A stretch of DNA of 64,000 nt from Eopsaltria australis (lineage: Eukaryota; Chordata; Aves; Passeriformes; Petroicidae), in the NCBI GenBank assembly GCA_034509425.1, contig JAVTVJ010000015.1, positions 372,001 through 436,000 on the forward strand, read 5' to 3'. The notes under the pieces were generated by a model that was not told the origin of the DNA, did not search any database, and saw only the letters and a list, made by a program, of their open reading frames with translations. Positions 37,601 to 49,226 of this stretch are shown here, one piece after another (positions within the stretch are counted from its first letter, which is position 1; every line of letters starts with the position of its first letter). The position numbers and the translations under genes are program-made.

Positions 37601-40600
37601 AAACCAGATATAATCAAAAGAGCTGGAATAAGCACAAGCTTACATGAAGAAAAAAGAGCTGAGTGTTTCATCTTATTCTTGCTGAGATCACTGTAGAAAT
37701 TCAGGGTAACTTCAGCTGGAAGTCACAGGACACCAGCAGAAGGCAAATTTGCTCTCTCTCACTGTTATCATGATGCCAGTTTGCATGTGCTGGAGGGATG
37801 TGGAAACGATGTACAGGATGGCATTTCATGCTGCCTACTCTCTGTTCTGGAAAGAAGGGAGAAACAAGGGAGAGGAGGTAACCTACTAACAGGCCGTCAG
37901 CGAAACAGGGTTTTAAAGCAAAGATTGATGGTCAATCAGACACATTTATGTATATTCCATAAAATCGTAATCTGGTAGAAAAATGAGGAATCATCAGAAT
38001 ACTTAATGGAACATTTAAATTGCCAGTGAAATTTCAGGTGTTTAAGTAATTCTAGCAGAGTTATACCACGAAATAAATGGCCTCATTAATCTGAGTCTGT
38101 AATAGATTAAGCTGTCCTTGCATTTTCTTTTGCTAGGTTTCCTATAGACGAAAGCCTTGTGCATTTTGGAGCCCCATGTGATTTCAACAAAATTTGAGAG
38201 ATGGATAGTAGTCTTAAATTGATTCAATTCCAATAAGGAAGGATGCCTGGGAAGAAAAGAAAAAAGCCACAGAAAGATGTTTCAGCATCTTTCTGAAAAC
38301 CTATCCCTTGGGATCACCATTACACAAAAAAGCAAAGATTTGAAGTTTTGCAGCATAGGAAAAACTTCAATAAACCATGAGATAAAATCCATAAAAAACG
38401 AGACTTCATTAGTTCCAGAGCTCACAGAACTTGTTATTGTTCAGCTTGTTTAGCAACTTCAAATTTTAGACAACTCTTTTTCTTGCTTATGTCACGTGAA
38501 GTTTAACAGGGTATTGGATCTTCTGTATCTGTGTAAGGCTCCAATGAAAACAAGAAACCCCTAGGACAGTGTTCCCTTAATGATTGTCTTTCTGTATGGT
38601 TATGCATATATGTGCCAGGAGGGAAGGAGCGGAGAAGGCAGGCAAAGGAAGTATAAAAGGACTGAAATGTCATTTTTCAGGATTTGGTGAGGCGGTGTCT
38701 CAGCTGCATTCTGCCTTCTGACATCTGCTGGCAAAACCTCTCCATTGCAATGCTTGCTCTGAATTTTTCAGAAATCCCTTCCCCAGAACTCTATGGGCTT
38801 CTCTGACGTTTGTAGATCTTTGATGGCAGTGAAAACCAGGGCACTTGTGGACAAGGAAGTAACTCTGGTGCCTGTCAGGAGTGACAGATATGCTACAAAG
38901 CTTAAAGTAGGAGGAAAACAAAGAAGATTTATGTAGTGGGTTTATCATGCTAGCAGCAGCACCTCTCTCCATCTCAGGCTATGCCTTCTGCGTAGAACAG
39001 GGACATCTGAGATACCTCTGAACTGCTTGGAAAAGCAAATGTTTCCACACCAAGCTCTAAGCACTGAACTTGCTCCCAGTTTCCAAATGCCAGCACAATT
39101 GCCTGACACTGCAGCTACTATGGATCTGTGTCCCCCAGCCACAAGTAAAAATGCTAATTTTGCTCATTGTGAATACTGAATTTCAGGACCACAGTGCATA
39201 CAGAAAAGACTGGTCCTAAAATATATTTTTAGAAGAAAACTATATGTGATTAATCATTGTTCAGAACGAAAATGTCAAAATTATTCTCATGACCATACAG
39301 GATACATGCTCAAGGATCTAGAACCTCCTCACTGCTTATCATCCTTACATTATATTTGGGCTGCATTTTGGAAAAAGAGAACTACACACGTCCAAGATCA
39401 TTTCAAGATGCTTCTACTATGTTTACCATGCCCTGTGGGTGAGAAAGAAGTGGAAATTTGATCTGACTTGCTATGTTAGACAAGCTGGCAGGTGGTGGTT
39501 TTCTGCAACTTGGCCAGAAGTGAGGCACTCAGTCTCTCAGGGTAAATGTTTTGGCAGGATGATGAATGCCAGGCAGGGCATGCTTGTGAGGAGTTAGGTG
39601 GTGTCATTTATGTCCATCCACAAGTGGCTGTTCAGCATGGGTGACAAGAAACTAATTTCCCTTTGGTCAGGTGAGGGGGGACTTAATTCTAACACTGGAG
39701 GGAGGCACACATGAAGAGTTCAGAGTGCCACCATGGCATCACAGTGCTCTGCCCTCATGAAGTCCAAACTCTGAAAAGTCTCTCTCTACTGCTACCTTCA
39801 AAGGAATCAGTCAATAAGAACCATAAAAGCAGAAAAATTCAAAGGCACACATCCTTTAGCTTTTCCTGCCATGTGTGTGATGAAGGAGGAAAGGCTTGAG
39901 ATGGAAGGCAGAGCTCAGTCAGTCTGACTTCCTAGCCCTGCACATCCTAAGGTCTAAGTGGCTGCAATTCTCTCTAGGTATATATAATTTTCGGCCGTAT
40001 TTACACAAGAGAAATTATTTATATTCAGGCTGTTAATTATGCAATCCATTAGCTCCACATTTCTAATCTCAATGAAAAGTATAACAACTCTAAATAGATA
40101 ACGGAACCTTTTATATATATGGACTGATTTTTTTTGGATTCTGTATTAATCAGAGGCATTTTTTTCATGCTGAATTGATAGCTGATCATCTTCAGCCAAG
40201 CTGAAATGCTCTTTAATTCTCTTATTTCAAAAAAACTAAGAAGTGTTTCCTTTTGGTCATGCATTTGAAAATATCTTGAAATCTGCAATTCAAAACATTT
40301 AAAAATTACCATATTCTATTCATGCTTTGGTCCCATCCTGTTCTCCAGTGCCCACTTCCCCTCCTCAGATTAAGGCTGTTTTGGAATAAATATGGTAATA
40401 TTCTAAATAGTACTACTTCTTCTGCTATTGACTGTTGAAAAGCTCTACTTTGCCCGTACTCAGTATGCAGAAAGATGATATCAAAATACATCTTTTTGCC
40501 TTACTATTAAAACATCATAAAATGCAAAGTCTTCAACAACCTCTTGTAATGTTTTTTAATGCACATACACAAGCCTTAGTACAATTTTATTTTTTCCTTC

Positions 40601-42480
40601 CATTGTTAAAACACAGATGGCTAAAGCTTAGAGGAAGAAAGATTTAAAATCAGGAAGAAATATTGGGGAACAGAACAACTTATTCCTATTTAACTATTTA
40701 ATGAACTTTACCTTTCACTAAACTTACTTTCTGTAATTTGGGTGATACTGTTTAAAAAGTGATTTGTAACCATTAAACAGGGGAAAAAATAACCTGGGTG
40801 ACCTTTTGTTTTTCAGAAAACAACATATCTGACAGTGCCTTAGTTTATCTCCTGCCTGGAAGGAACTGAGTTACTGGGCTAGTATGTTTTGACACCTTTT
40901 TTACTAGAAAGTGTGATGCCTGTTTCTAAAACAACACTGCATAGATTAGAAAATGCTGCATCATGAAATAATAAATGGCACCATGAATGTCTAGAGTGAA
41001 GTCTAATCCTTTTTGTAGATGAGTTCACAAGTCTGCCAACACCTATTGCCCTTGGTAAAGAGGTTTCAGACAAAAATGATTTGTTTTGTTAAATCACATT
41101 GTTTTGTTAAATCTTACTTACCTACTTACTGCTATTAGTCTGCCTAACCTCCTGTTTACACAAGGTCTTTTTTAATATAATTGTGTAAACATAACTCATG
41201 AAAATAATTCAATACATATTTTTGAAAATAATTATATTTATTTTAAAATTGAATTTAAAATTTCATTAGGTAAGAAGGCCTGCTTTGTTTCCTATTTTGT
41301 TTATAATGTAATCTTTAATATAAAATTGTAACAAAACATAATCAAGGATAAAACACTGATTCATTTTGGAGTTCTTTGTAGCATAACTGCAAGAGTTGGT
41401 GCTTTTTGATACACAGGAAAATAGGAACTATCATATAGTATCAGATTGAGAAAAATGCATGCACAAATGACATCTGTAATATAGTAACCAAAATTTAGGC
41501 CAGATGTATGTGAACACTTTCAGTCCTGATTTTTATTCGTTTGCTTGTTTTCTTTCTTTCTCTGGATGCCTGATTTAGTGATTGTTTCTATTTCCTGTTC
41601 TAAATGCCACAGATGCAGAGGCAGGGATGTTCTAGAAGAAAACTTGGGGTTATTTTTAAAGAAAAAAGAAGGGAAAATGGCTGATATTGCCTTCTGGAAT
41701 AGTTTGAGGCCTTCCCAAACACATGAATTATACTTACTCTATCTGAAATAAGAAGATGGCACTACACTTAATATTTTTGTCATTTACAACTTTCCTGTGC
41801 AATAAAGCCCTGTAGGCGCCCCCAAGTATTTGGCCCATGGACTCTTCCTTTTGGTATAAAAAAGCTCAGACCTGTTACTTATGAAATACATAATATGGCC
41901 AAGTCAACAATTTGTTAAAAAGAAAATTTAAGACTAAATGCAAAAGGTGAAGAGGTCAAGTATTGTTCTACTTCTGATCTGAATCCTTCTGGTGTTTGTT
42001 TTTTTTTCTGCTTTTCACAGGGATTACAGTCTAGATTCAAAAAGAAATGTAGAAGCCATGGCATGAAATAGTGCAATACCTAACATTTTTGTACGTGCTT
42101 CACCCAAAGCAGGATTCAGAAGCTATGCCTGGCAGCACAGGATCTCAAATGAAAGTAAGGTGCCTTATGATGATACATAAAAGATCTAAAAAGCTCAGTA
42201 GTGACTTGTCAGAAAGTCGCAAATGAGAAATGAGGAGTGCAGGTTTTTAAATCTTTACCCTTTAGGGAGCTTAGGTACTTTACAAAGTAAAAGGAAGAAG
42301 CATCTTTATATTTCAAAATAGCTACAGTTCTCACAGTCTGGGGGATTTTACTTTTTTGATGAAATAGCATAAGACCTGATCATATGATGTTCTATGGTGT
42401 CAGACAAACAACATTCTTCTGAGAATTTCTTTGTGAGTTTTGGGAAGTAAAGTATCACTCCTGATAGGAGATGATCAGTA
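31661..42480. other. Intergenic desert between USP15 and the CR1/LTR nest
   Basis: About 10.8 kb of AT-rich sequence. The only oddity is 34240-34853, where both strands stay open for 150-180 codons; the frames match no family I recognise. No CpG island, splice-bounded conserved exon, tRNA or recognisable repeat was seen, although diverged repeats may have been missed. Confidence 0.55.
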
Positions 42481-43336
42481 GGGACTATCTAAGCAAAGTG
42501 GACATACAATAAATAGTTGGTGGGACCAGGTGTGTCCAAATGCGGAGGGAGTGGGCTGATGTCATTATGAGACCCCTCTCTAACATTTGCAAATTATCAT
42601 AGTGACAGGAGAAGGTCCTAAATAATTGCAAAACAGTAAATAAAACAGTAAAAAAATTCAGTAAGTCAAGAAGGAAGATGTAGGGAAGTACAGGTCATTT
42701 TGCAGGAAGATTATGGAGAACTGAAATTCTCCTGAAAGTGATTTCTGCACACACGAAGGACAAGAAGATGATTTGGAATAGCCAATATAGATTTACTAGA
42801 GGCAAATTCTGCCTGACCAACATAATTGCCTTCTACAATGAAATGGCTGTCTGTCTGGGAAAGAGCAGTGGGTGTTGTTTATCCTGACTAGTTAGGCTTT
42901 TGTACCACAACATCCTTACAGCCAAACTAGGCAGACCTACGCTGGATGGGTAGTTTAAAAAATGGGTGCAAATTGATTGAACTGCAAGGCTTGAGGAGCA
43001 GTGGCTAGTCACCAGTGGCATTTCCCCATGTTCAGTACTGGAGCTGATACTGCTGACAGTCCTCACCAACAGCCTGGGTGACAGTGCCCAATTCCCCCAG
43101 CAGGTGATACCAAAGTGCCAGGAGTTGTCAATACACTGGAGGGCAAGGCTGCTGCTCAGAAGGCTCAAAACAGGCTGGAGAATTGAGCTCACAGAAATCT
43201 GTTCGAAGACAAATGCAAATCCAGCACCTGGGACAGAATAACCCCATGCAACAGTACAAACTTGGCACTATCTATCAAACATTCTTGCAAAAAAATGGCT
43301 AGAGACGCTGGTGAAAAAGTTGAAGAGGAGTCAGCC
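42481..43336 (+). mobile_element. CR1 LINE, left part, split by a later LTR
   Basis: It follows the CR1 ORF2 reverse-transcriptase region: GGGACTATCTAAGCAAAGTG, TGGGCTGATGTCATTATGAG, CTGACCAACATAATTGCCTTCT, and AATAACCCCATGCAACAGTA near 43239. Stops and indels show it is dead. It breaks at 43336 at the duplicated TCAGCC of solo LTR C and resumes at 43979. Confidence 0.9.
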
Positions 43337-43978
43337 TGTTGCTAGCCGCTGAATGTCCGTCCTGGATCATGGACAGTCCTCAGCTGGCAATGTTCCAAAG
43401 TGTCCCTGACCTGGGAGCATTCTGGCGGTGCTGCTTAGGCTCCTGCCAGTGAGGCTGCTCGCCCTGCTTGGTGGTGTGCAAGGAACAAGAGTGAACGTAG
43501 CTAGTAGCTCAAGATGAAATAACACGAGAGGGACCTTTGGTATAGAAAAGTTCTGTGCAGGGTCCTTAGCGTAAGCCCAGCACAGAGCGTGTCCAGGGAC
43601 CAAAAGGCCCTGAGCACTCGCTGACAACGACTTATAAAGGATACATGGTAGCCAATCACACGAGGGTCCAGGGGTGGAGCAAAGGCGGGACAAGGGTATA
43701 CAATCCAATGAGGAAGAGGAGAGGGAGGAGACAGGTAGCAACAACAAATCAGGAACCGAATGGGGGAGAACCTTCTAGAAGGGGAAAGTTGATTGGCAGG
43801 ACTCTTAGCCAACCAGACTAACCTTGGTGAATTCCCCCATGCCCCGGGCTAGACCACTGTTACCTCGGTCCCAGGGGAGGATCTGGCAGACGTGGAAGCC
43901 CTCCACCAAGACCCCTTTCTCTCCTTGGGATCCTCTGTGACTCCCTGAGTCTCTGAGGTAACCTCCATGGCCGCCGCA
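43337..43978 (-). mobile_element. Solo LTR C, related to LTRs A and B, inserted in CR1
   Basis: A 642 bp element whose minus strand begins TGCGGCGGCC and ends GCTAGCAACA. It is flanked by a perfect 6-bp repeat TCAGCC (43331-43336 and 43979-43984). On the minus strand it has a C/T-rich U3, TGATTGG (43658-43652) and TTTATAAG (43638-43631), at the same spacing as in LTRs A and B. It also shares GGTCAGGGACACT with LTR A (43411-43399 against 773-785). No internal region remains. Open frames of 103-126 codons on its minus strand are not genes. Confidence 0.88.
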
Positions 43979-44336
43979 TCAGCCATGTGTCCTAGCAATG
44001 GTGAAGACATGACATATGAGAAAACTGATAGCTGTTTTTGCTCAGGCCCTTTGAAGAAGGGGAAAGAGAAAAATAACTGCTGTACTCAACGGTGTGTGGA
44101 TGGGAAAATGAAGTCAGAGGCCTTTCGGAAGTACATAGCAAAGGGTTGAGGCAACTGACACAAAAGGCAGAAAGAGAAATTCAGAGAAATTTGTTTGGAT
44201 GTAAGGAAGGAAAACCTTTCCAAGTGAGGGAGGTCAGAGGCTGGAAAAGGGCGAAAGAGAGCCATCGGCACAATCTTTGTCCTTGCAGGTATCTGAAACC
44301 ACTGGGCACAGCCCTAAGCAACCTGATTAAACTTTG
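43979..44336 (+). mobile_element. CR1 LINE, right part, continuing after solo LTR C
   Basis: The sequence continues the CR1 consensus across the LTR (TCAGCC then ATGTGTCCTAGCAATGGTGA, the 'agccagcagtgtgccc' region). It runs through ACTGACACAAAAGGCAGAAA and CCCTAAGCAACCTGATTAAA near the 3' end. Removing the LTR and one TCAGCC copy restores one diverged CR1 line. The 3' boundary is approximate. Confidence 0.75.
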
Positions 44337-44484
44337 AAGTCAGCCCATTCATGACTGAGATTGGTATCTTCAGCCCAACCAGACTTCAGAAATCCCTTTC
44401 AACCCATTTTCTCCCTGATTCCCAGCCTTCTCTCCTCTTGAATGAAAGCAGCAGTCTTGCTCCCACAATATACATGTATCTGTG

Positions 44485-44510
44485 TTTTTTTTTTTTTTTT
44501 TTTTTTTTTT
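44485..44510. repeat. Pure poly(T) tract, 26 nt
   Basis: An uninterrupted T run follows ATCTGTG and precedes CTCC, then a TTG-rich stretch. The reverse reading is a poly(A) tail-like tract, but no retrogene or SINE body was recognised next to it. Confidence 0.9.
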
Positions 44511-47221
44511 CTCCTTTGTTGTTGTTGGTATTGTTTTTGTTTTTCCCCATCCTGGAAGATCTTATTACTCTGTAAGCAGCATTTATGTTAGCATGCATAA
44601 GCATACATATGATTTATACCCTAGGAGAATAGTTTTAAATGGTAAAGAAACCTCCAAACCATAGTGTTTATCTGTATAATTTACATGTTGTAGAAAAGAA
44701 AGACTGGTTACTTCTGTTATTTTTTGCAGTCAGTTTTTCCATTTTATGTTGAAGCTTTGAAAGATCAATGATGATTCCAGCATGCTAGTTAAAAACCCTT
44801 TTTCTTTCCAAATGCAATAACCAGCATGATTTTAGTAAATGCCTGTGGGAGATTTATTAAAGAACCCCAGAATAACTTTGCTCCATTGCCTTTTCATTTC
44901 CATCAGCTTTTCAGGAGTCAATTACTTTTATTTTTGTATGTGAACATCTGGAATGTAGCAGAGCTTTTAAAGAACTTAAATTTGGTGAACCAGATTCTCA
45001 CCTGTGATAAAAACAGGATCGTGTGTCTGTGCATCTGTACACACATTGTAAAAGGGACTTGCAGGCACTGTTGGACTGCCTCAGCTCACACAGTGTCAGG
45101 ATGATAACCACAAATAGTTTACAGCAGCTGACATTTGAGATCCTTTCTTCCTCTTCTCCCAGCTTTAGGGGATGGCAATAAAAGAGTGCTGTAGGATGCT
45201 GCTGCTTCTACATCAGGCTCCACAACGCTATATATCTCCTTACATTGAGGTATTCCCGGTGAGAGCTGTGGTCTGAGCTACTGCTTATTTTAGTATGTGA
45301 AGCTCAATATTAGTGCAGTCGGAAGACTCAACCAAAATCCTAGTCTTTAGGTACAAAATGAGAAACCAAGAACCTAACTACTAAAATGAAAAGCAGTGTC
45401 AAAACTGGCATATTTAGCTAGTTTAGATTAGTAGCATGGTCATTGGTGGGAGGGGAGGAGTCTCTTCAGAAAGATAAAGGAGCAAAATTGCTGGAAGATA
45501 TTAATGAGCAGTATGGACATTGATGTCAGTTCTTAGAGACTAAATCCGCATGTGGCTATCAAAATAGATTTTTTCCTTTTTTCTATTTAGCAGCTCAGAA
45601 CGTGCATGCTTCTGAGTAAATTTAGTGTTTAAAAGATATACACACCAGATCTACATATAACTAGTCAGAAACAAGTTTTTACTTTCCTGATTTTTATGCT
45701 GTGCTGTTCACCTTGAAATGGAAATGCTGAAGTTGCACCAAATACTACACCTGTTGCAAATGCCAGTGCCCATTGTCATGTTTTATGCTTATCTTTTAGC
45801 ATGTGGAAAAGCCTTAAAAATTGATGAAAAGTAAGAAATACTGACACTAACTCAAAAATGAAACAAGCTGAAGGAATAAAGAGAGCACATTCATGTAATA
45901 ATTGTGGTTCATAACTGCATTGTGTTGTAAGGCCACAGTATTCAGCTGGGGACTTTCCAATCAGAAATATATAAATACAGGCTGTGTATGACAAAGACTG
46001 CCAATCTGGTGTTTCCAGAAAATGGTAAATTTATCATATCATACATGTGCAGCATGTACAAAGGCACCTTTGGAGATGAGTCAGACTTACCAAGTAAGCA
46101 TCTGTAAAACCAGCTGCACTCCATAGGTGCAACACATCATTTCAGTTCTTCCCAGGAGTGTTGACCATCCTGTGAAAGCAAGCAGGAAAGCTTTCTGAAA
46201 GCATGTCTTTCAGGATGTGCTTTCATATGCGTGGTGTCACACAAGCTGTGTGTGAATACTGCAGATTTGTTCAGATCTTCTGTACAAAGATATCTGGAAC
46301 TGCTCATGCGCAGCAGCAGCATCATGACATAAACAAACATTACACTTTTCAGTATTTTCACTGACAAAATTCTTGGCTTTCAAAACAGGTCAGCTTGCTT
46401 ACTGCTTTATCTGCTACTTTTTCTTTGGTTGTTTGTGTAGGACTTGTTTTTTTTTAACATGGTGATAAGAGTTCTGTGCCTTCAGATGTGTTTCCCAGAT
46501 TTCTGCAACAGCAGAAACATCAACATGAGACCAGCAAGTATCATCTGGTCTTACAACATGCAGTCAACCTGAGTGTGATGATACATGCAGGTAAATTAGA
46601 TGTGTACTCCTATAGTAACGAGGTGTTTGCCACATCTAGAGTGCAACAGCTACTGTAGTTGCATTTCAGTTGCCCTAGTTGTATTTTTTGTGTGCTTTCA
46701 CTGGTTTTAATCCAGTAGCAATACTTGTAGCCCTACACTGAGGCAGGGAGCTGGAAAGATTACCCTTTCCACTGTGTATTCAGGACCCCTTGTCATTTGG
46801 AATTGGTGGGGCAGGAGCATCCCACCCCTGTGGATTGACTTTAGTCTGGATCTATCTCTTTTCCTGAAATTGTGGTGCTGATAGCAGCACAATCTTGGTT
46901 TTTTCCAGTCCCCTCTAAATTATTTTCCAGCGACCTGCAAATCTAGAAACACAGTTACTGAATAGGGAAATTCTGAAGTTATTGTATCAGCTTCCAACCA
47001 ATGAGACAAGGCCATATTTGTCTTTACAACCAGCAGCCTTTAAATTTAGCTGCAGTCAGCATCCAGGCATGTGTGTGTACTGCAGTGCTTTCTGCAACAG
47101 TGCTTGTGACAGTCACATACCAGGCTACTTTTAACGTGCCCTTTTGGTACCAGCCTCTGTATTGCATCCTACAGCTGCATCACTGCATGCAGAGTAGTCA
47201 ATATTAAGCCTTCATTTTGCC
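44511..47221. other. Intergenic sequence, nothing recognised
   Basis: AT-rich sequence between the CR1/LTR nest and the second CpG island. No repeat family, exon or RNA gene was recognised. Confidence 0.55.
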
Positions 47222-47246
47222 TTTTTTTTTTTTTTTTTTTTTTTTT
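47222..47246. repeat. Pure poly(T) tract, 25 nt
   Basis: An uninterrupted T run lies about 600 bp before the second CpG island. A separate short A run lies at about 47281-47292. Likely polymorphic in length. Confidence 0.9.
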
Positions 47247-48433
47247 GATTGCATGGACATTTAAGTCTACATCTGCTTGGAAAAAAAAAAAAGACTTCAA
47301 ACACTCTACAGATGCCTGCTTGCATGGAAGAACTCTAGCATGAACAGTAACAAGAAGAGGACTGTTTCACTTTGCTCTTCTGTTTCTGACAGAGTTGATT
47401 ATGAACATCATGTAAGATGAAGTAACAGTTAAAGACTCAGCAAAAGGTTCTTTTCTGAAAACTGGCCGTTATACTAGCTTGTGGAATTGAAAAAAACCCA
47501 ACAGATGATCAGGTATATCTGTACTTCCCAATGCTGCATGCATTCCTCCCCATTTAATCTAGGAGGAGATCAGAATTACAGGATGAAACTGAGAACTTAT
47601 ATCGCTGTAACAAACAAGGTTTCTTTCTCGTCTATTTTAACTCTCTCCATTTCTCTACACCACCTTTTGAACGGCATAGGACACAGCAAAATGAATTATA
47701 AAACTCTGCTTTTAATCATCCTCACTCAGCAACATTCCCCTTTTTTAATCAATAGTCGTGGCAGACGATTCCGGCCCGCCACCCGTCTTTAAAGCTGTCT
47801 TAAGAGAAACAAGAAGCCTTCAGGACATGACCCGTACTACCTTTCCTCACTACCTTTCGAGCGCAGGTACACAGACCAAGCTCGCCACCCTACCGCCCAG
47901 GCAAGAGGGGCCCGGCCGAGTCCTCGGCTCTGCCGCCGCCAGAGCTGCCGTGCGTGACTCCCTTCTCCCTCTGGAGGGAGACACAGTCCAGTTTTTGGCT
48001 GCCGCCGGCGCCGCCGCGTCCGTCCTGCCCCTGCTCCGGCAGCCGCACTCCCCCTTCCCCGGGGCAGCTGCCCTGGCCGGCTCTGCGCAGTCCTGCTCCC
48101 TGCCCGCCCGGCGCCCCAGCCTCCCGCCGCAGGGGCACAGGGGTCCCGGGGGAGCGGCGGCGGGGCCGCTGGGAGTCCGCGGGGATCTCCCCGAACACGT
48201 GCGCCTGTGCGGAAACTTCGCACCCCCGCCCCACTGCTCGGAGGGGAGAGGAGACAAGGGAGAGCTGCGCTGCGGAGCGGGCGGGGAAGGGAGGGAGGGA
48301 GGGAGGGGGCCCAGCCCCAGTGTGCGGGGGCGGTGGGCGCTGCCGGCTGAGCCCGGCTCCTCGGTCATACAAAACAGCAGCCGCTGGGACTTGCTCCCTC
48401 AGAAGGGCTGGGGAGGAGAGCCGCGAGTGGCCG

Positions 48434-48441
48434 GATAAATA
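48434..48441 (+). promoter_or_regulatory. TATA-like box in the second CpG island
   Basis: GATAAATA, followed by CGGGGGAGG, is the only A/T-rich box in this part of the island. It would place a plus-strand start near 48,465. Plausible but unproven. Confidence 0.4.
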
Positions 48442-48464
48442 CGGGGGAGGAGAAGGGCGTCTCT

Positions 48465-49226
48465 CCCTCTCCCCACCTCCCTCCACCTCCTCCCTCCCCT
48501 CCCGCCGCTAAGGGCGCGCTTGGAACTGCCTCTGTCAGTCCGGGCGCCGGGGCGTCTCCGCGCCCTTCCGCGGTGCGGGGCGCGCAGGCTGCTGCTGCTG
48601 CTGCTGCTGCTGAAGAAGGTGAAGCTCTCGCTCCCCAATTGCTTTTTCCAAGAGAGAGAAGGAGGCAGCAGGAGGGGGAAGTCGTGCTGTGTGTGTGGAA
48701 GGCACACCAATCAGAGATGCTCTAACGGAGGGACTGCTGCATGATGCGCCGGCTTCTCCTCCTTCCTCTCCGGCGGGGCTGAATCGGGACCACGCGCAGC
48801 TGGCGTAGGGGCCGGAGTCGTACTAGACTGCAGGACTTCTCCATCTCCGCTTTTCCAATAACTCAACCATACTTCGTCCTCTTTATTTATTTATTTTTTT
48901 CAATACTCTGAAATCGTGCACGAGAAACACTTCAAATCTTCCCTCCATTCCCAGTTACTTCACCTTTCCTCTAACATCTCTTAGCCGGATTCCTGGTGTA
49001 TTCCCAGAGAGGCAGGGGGAGAGAGCCGGGCCCTGCGGACGGCTGCTGCCCCAGCCCGACCGAGCCGAGGGGAGCCGAGCGGAGCGCGGACGGCGCCGCT
49101 CCATGCCCCCGAGCGCTGGCGGGGAGCGAGGCGTGTGCCGGCGATGCCCGGGCGGTAAGGCTGGAGCTCCCCCCGGACGGGAGGCGGCCGATCGCTAGGC
49201 ATTTCTAGCAAGAATCGGGACTGCAG
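48465..49226 (+). other. TAFA2: Putative untranslated first exon of TAFA2
   Basis: From the predicted start (inferred) to a good donor CTGCAG|GTAAAT at 49226/49227, plus strand. No long frame in it begins a secreted TAFA protein, which fits TAFA2, whose signal peptide starts in a later exon. It contains a GCT repeat (48588-48612) and several short upstream open frames, including one of 13 codons at 48741-48782. TAFA2 encodes a small secreted cysteine-rich chemokine-like neural protein. Named from synteny alone; a lncRNA or another gene is possible. Confidence 0.45.
48588..48612 (+). repeat. GCT trinucleotide repeat (about 8 units)
   Basis: Eight uninterrupted GCT units lie in the GC-rich putative 5' untranslated region. 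Likely length-variable. Confidence 0.9.

Noticed and set aside
43367..43812. Minus-strand open frames of 126 and 103 codons
   Set aside because: They lie wholly inside solo LTR C, which is non-coding regulatory sequence of an endogenous retrovirus.
47758..48710. Open frames of 103-226 codons on both strands in the second CpG island
   Set aside because: Same GC-driven effect: overlapping frames, low complexity and no recognisable protein.
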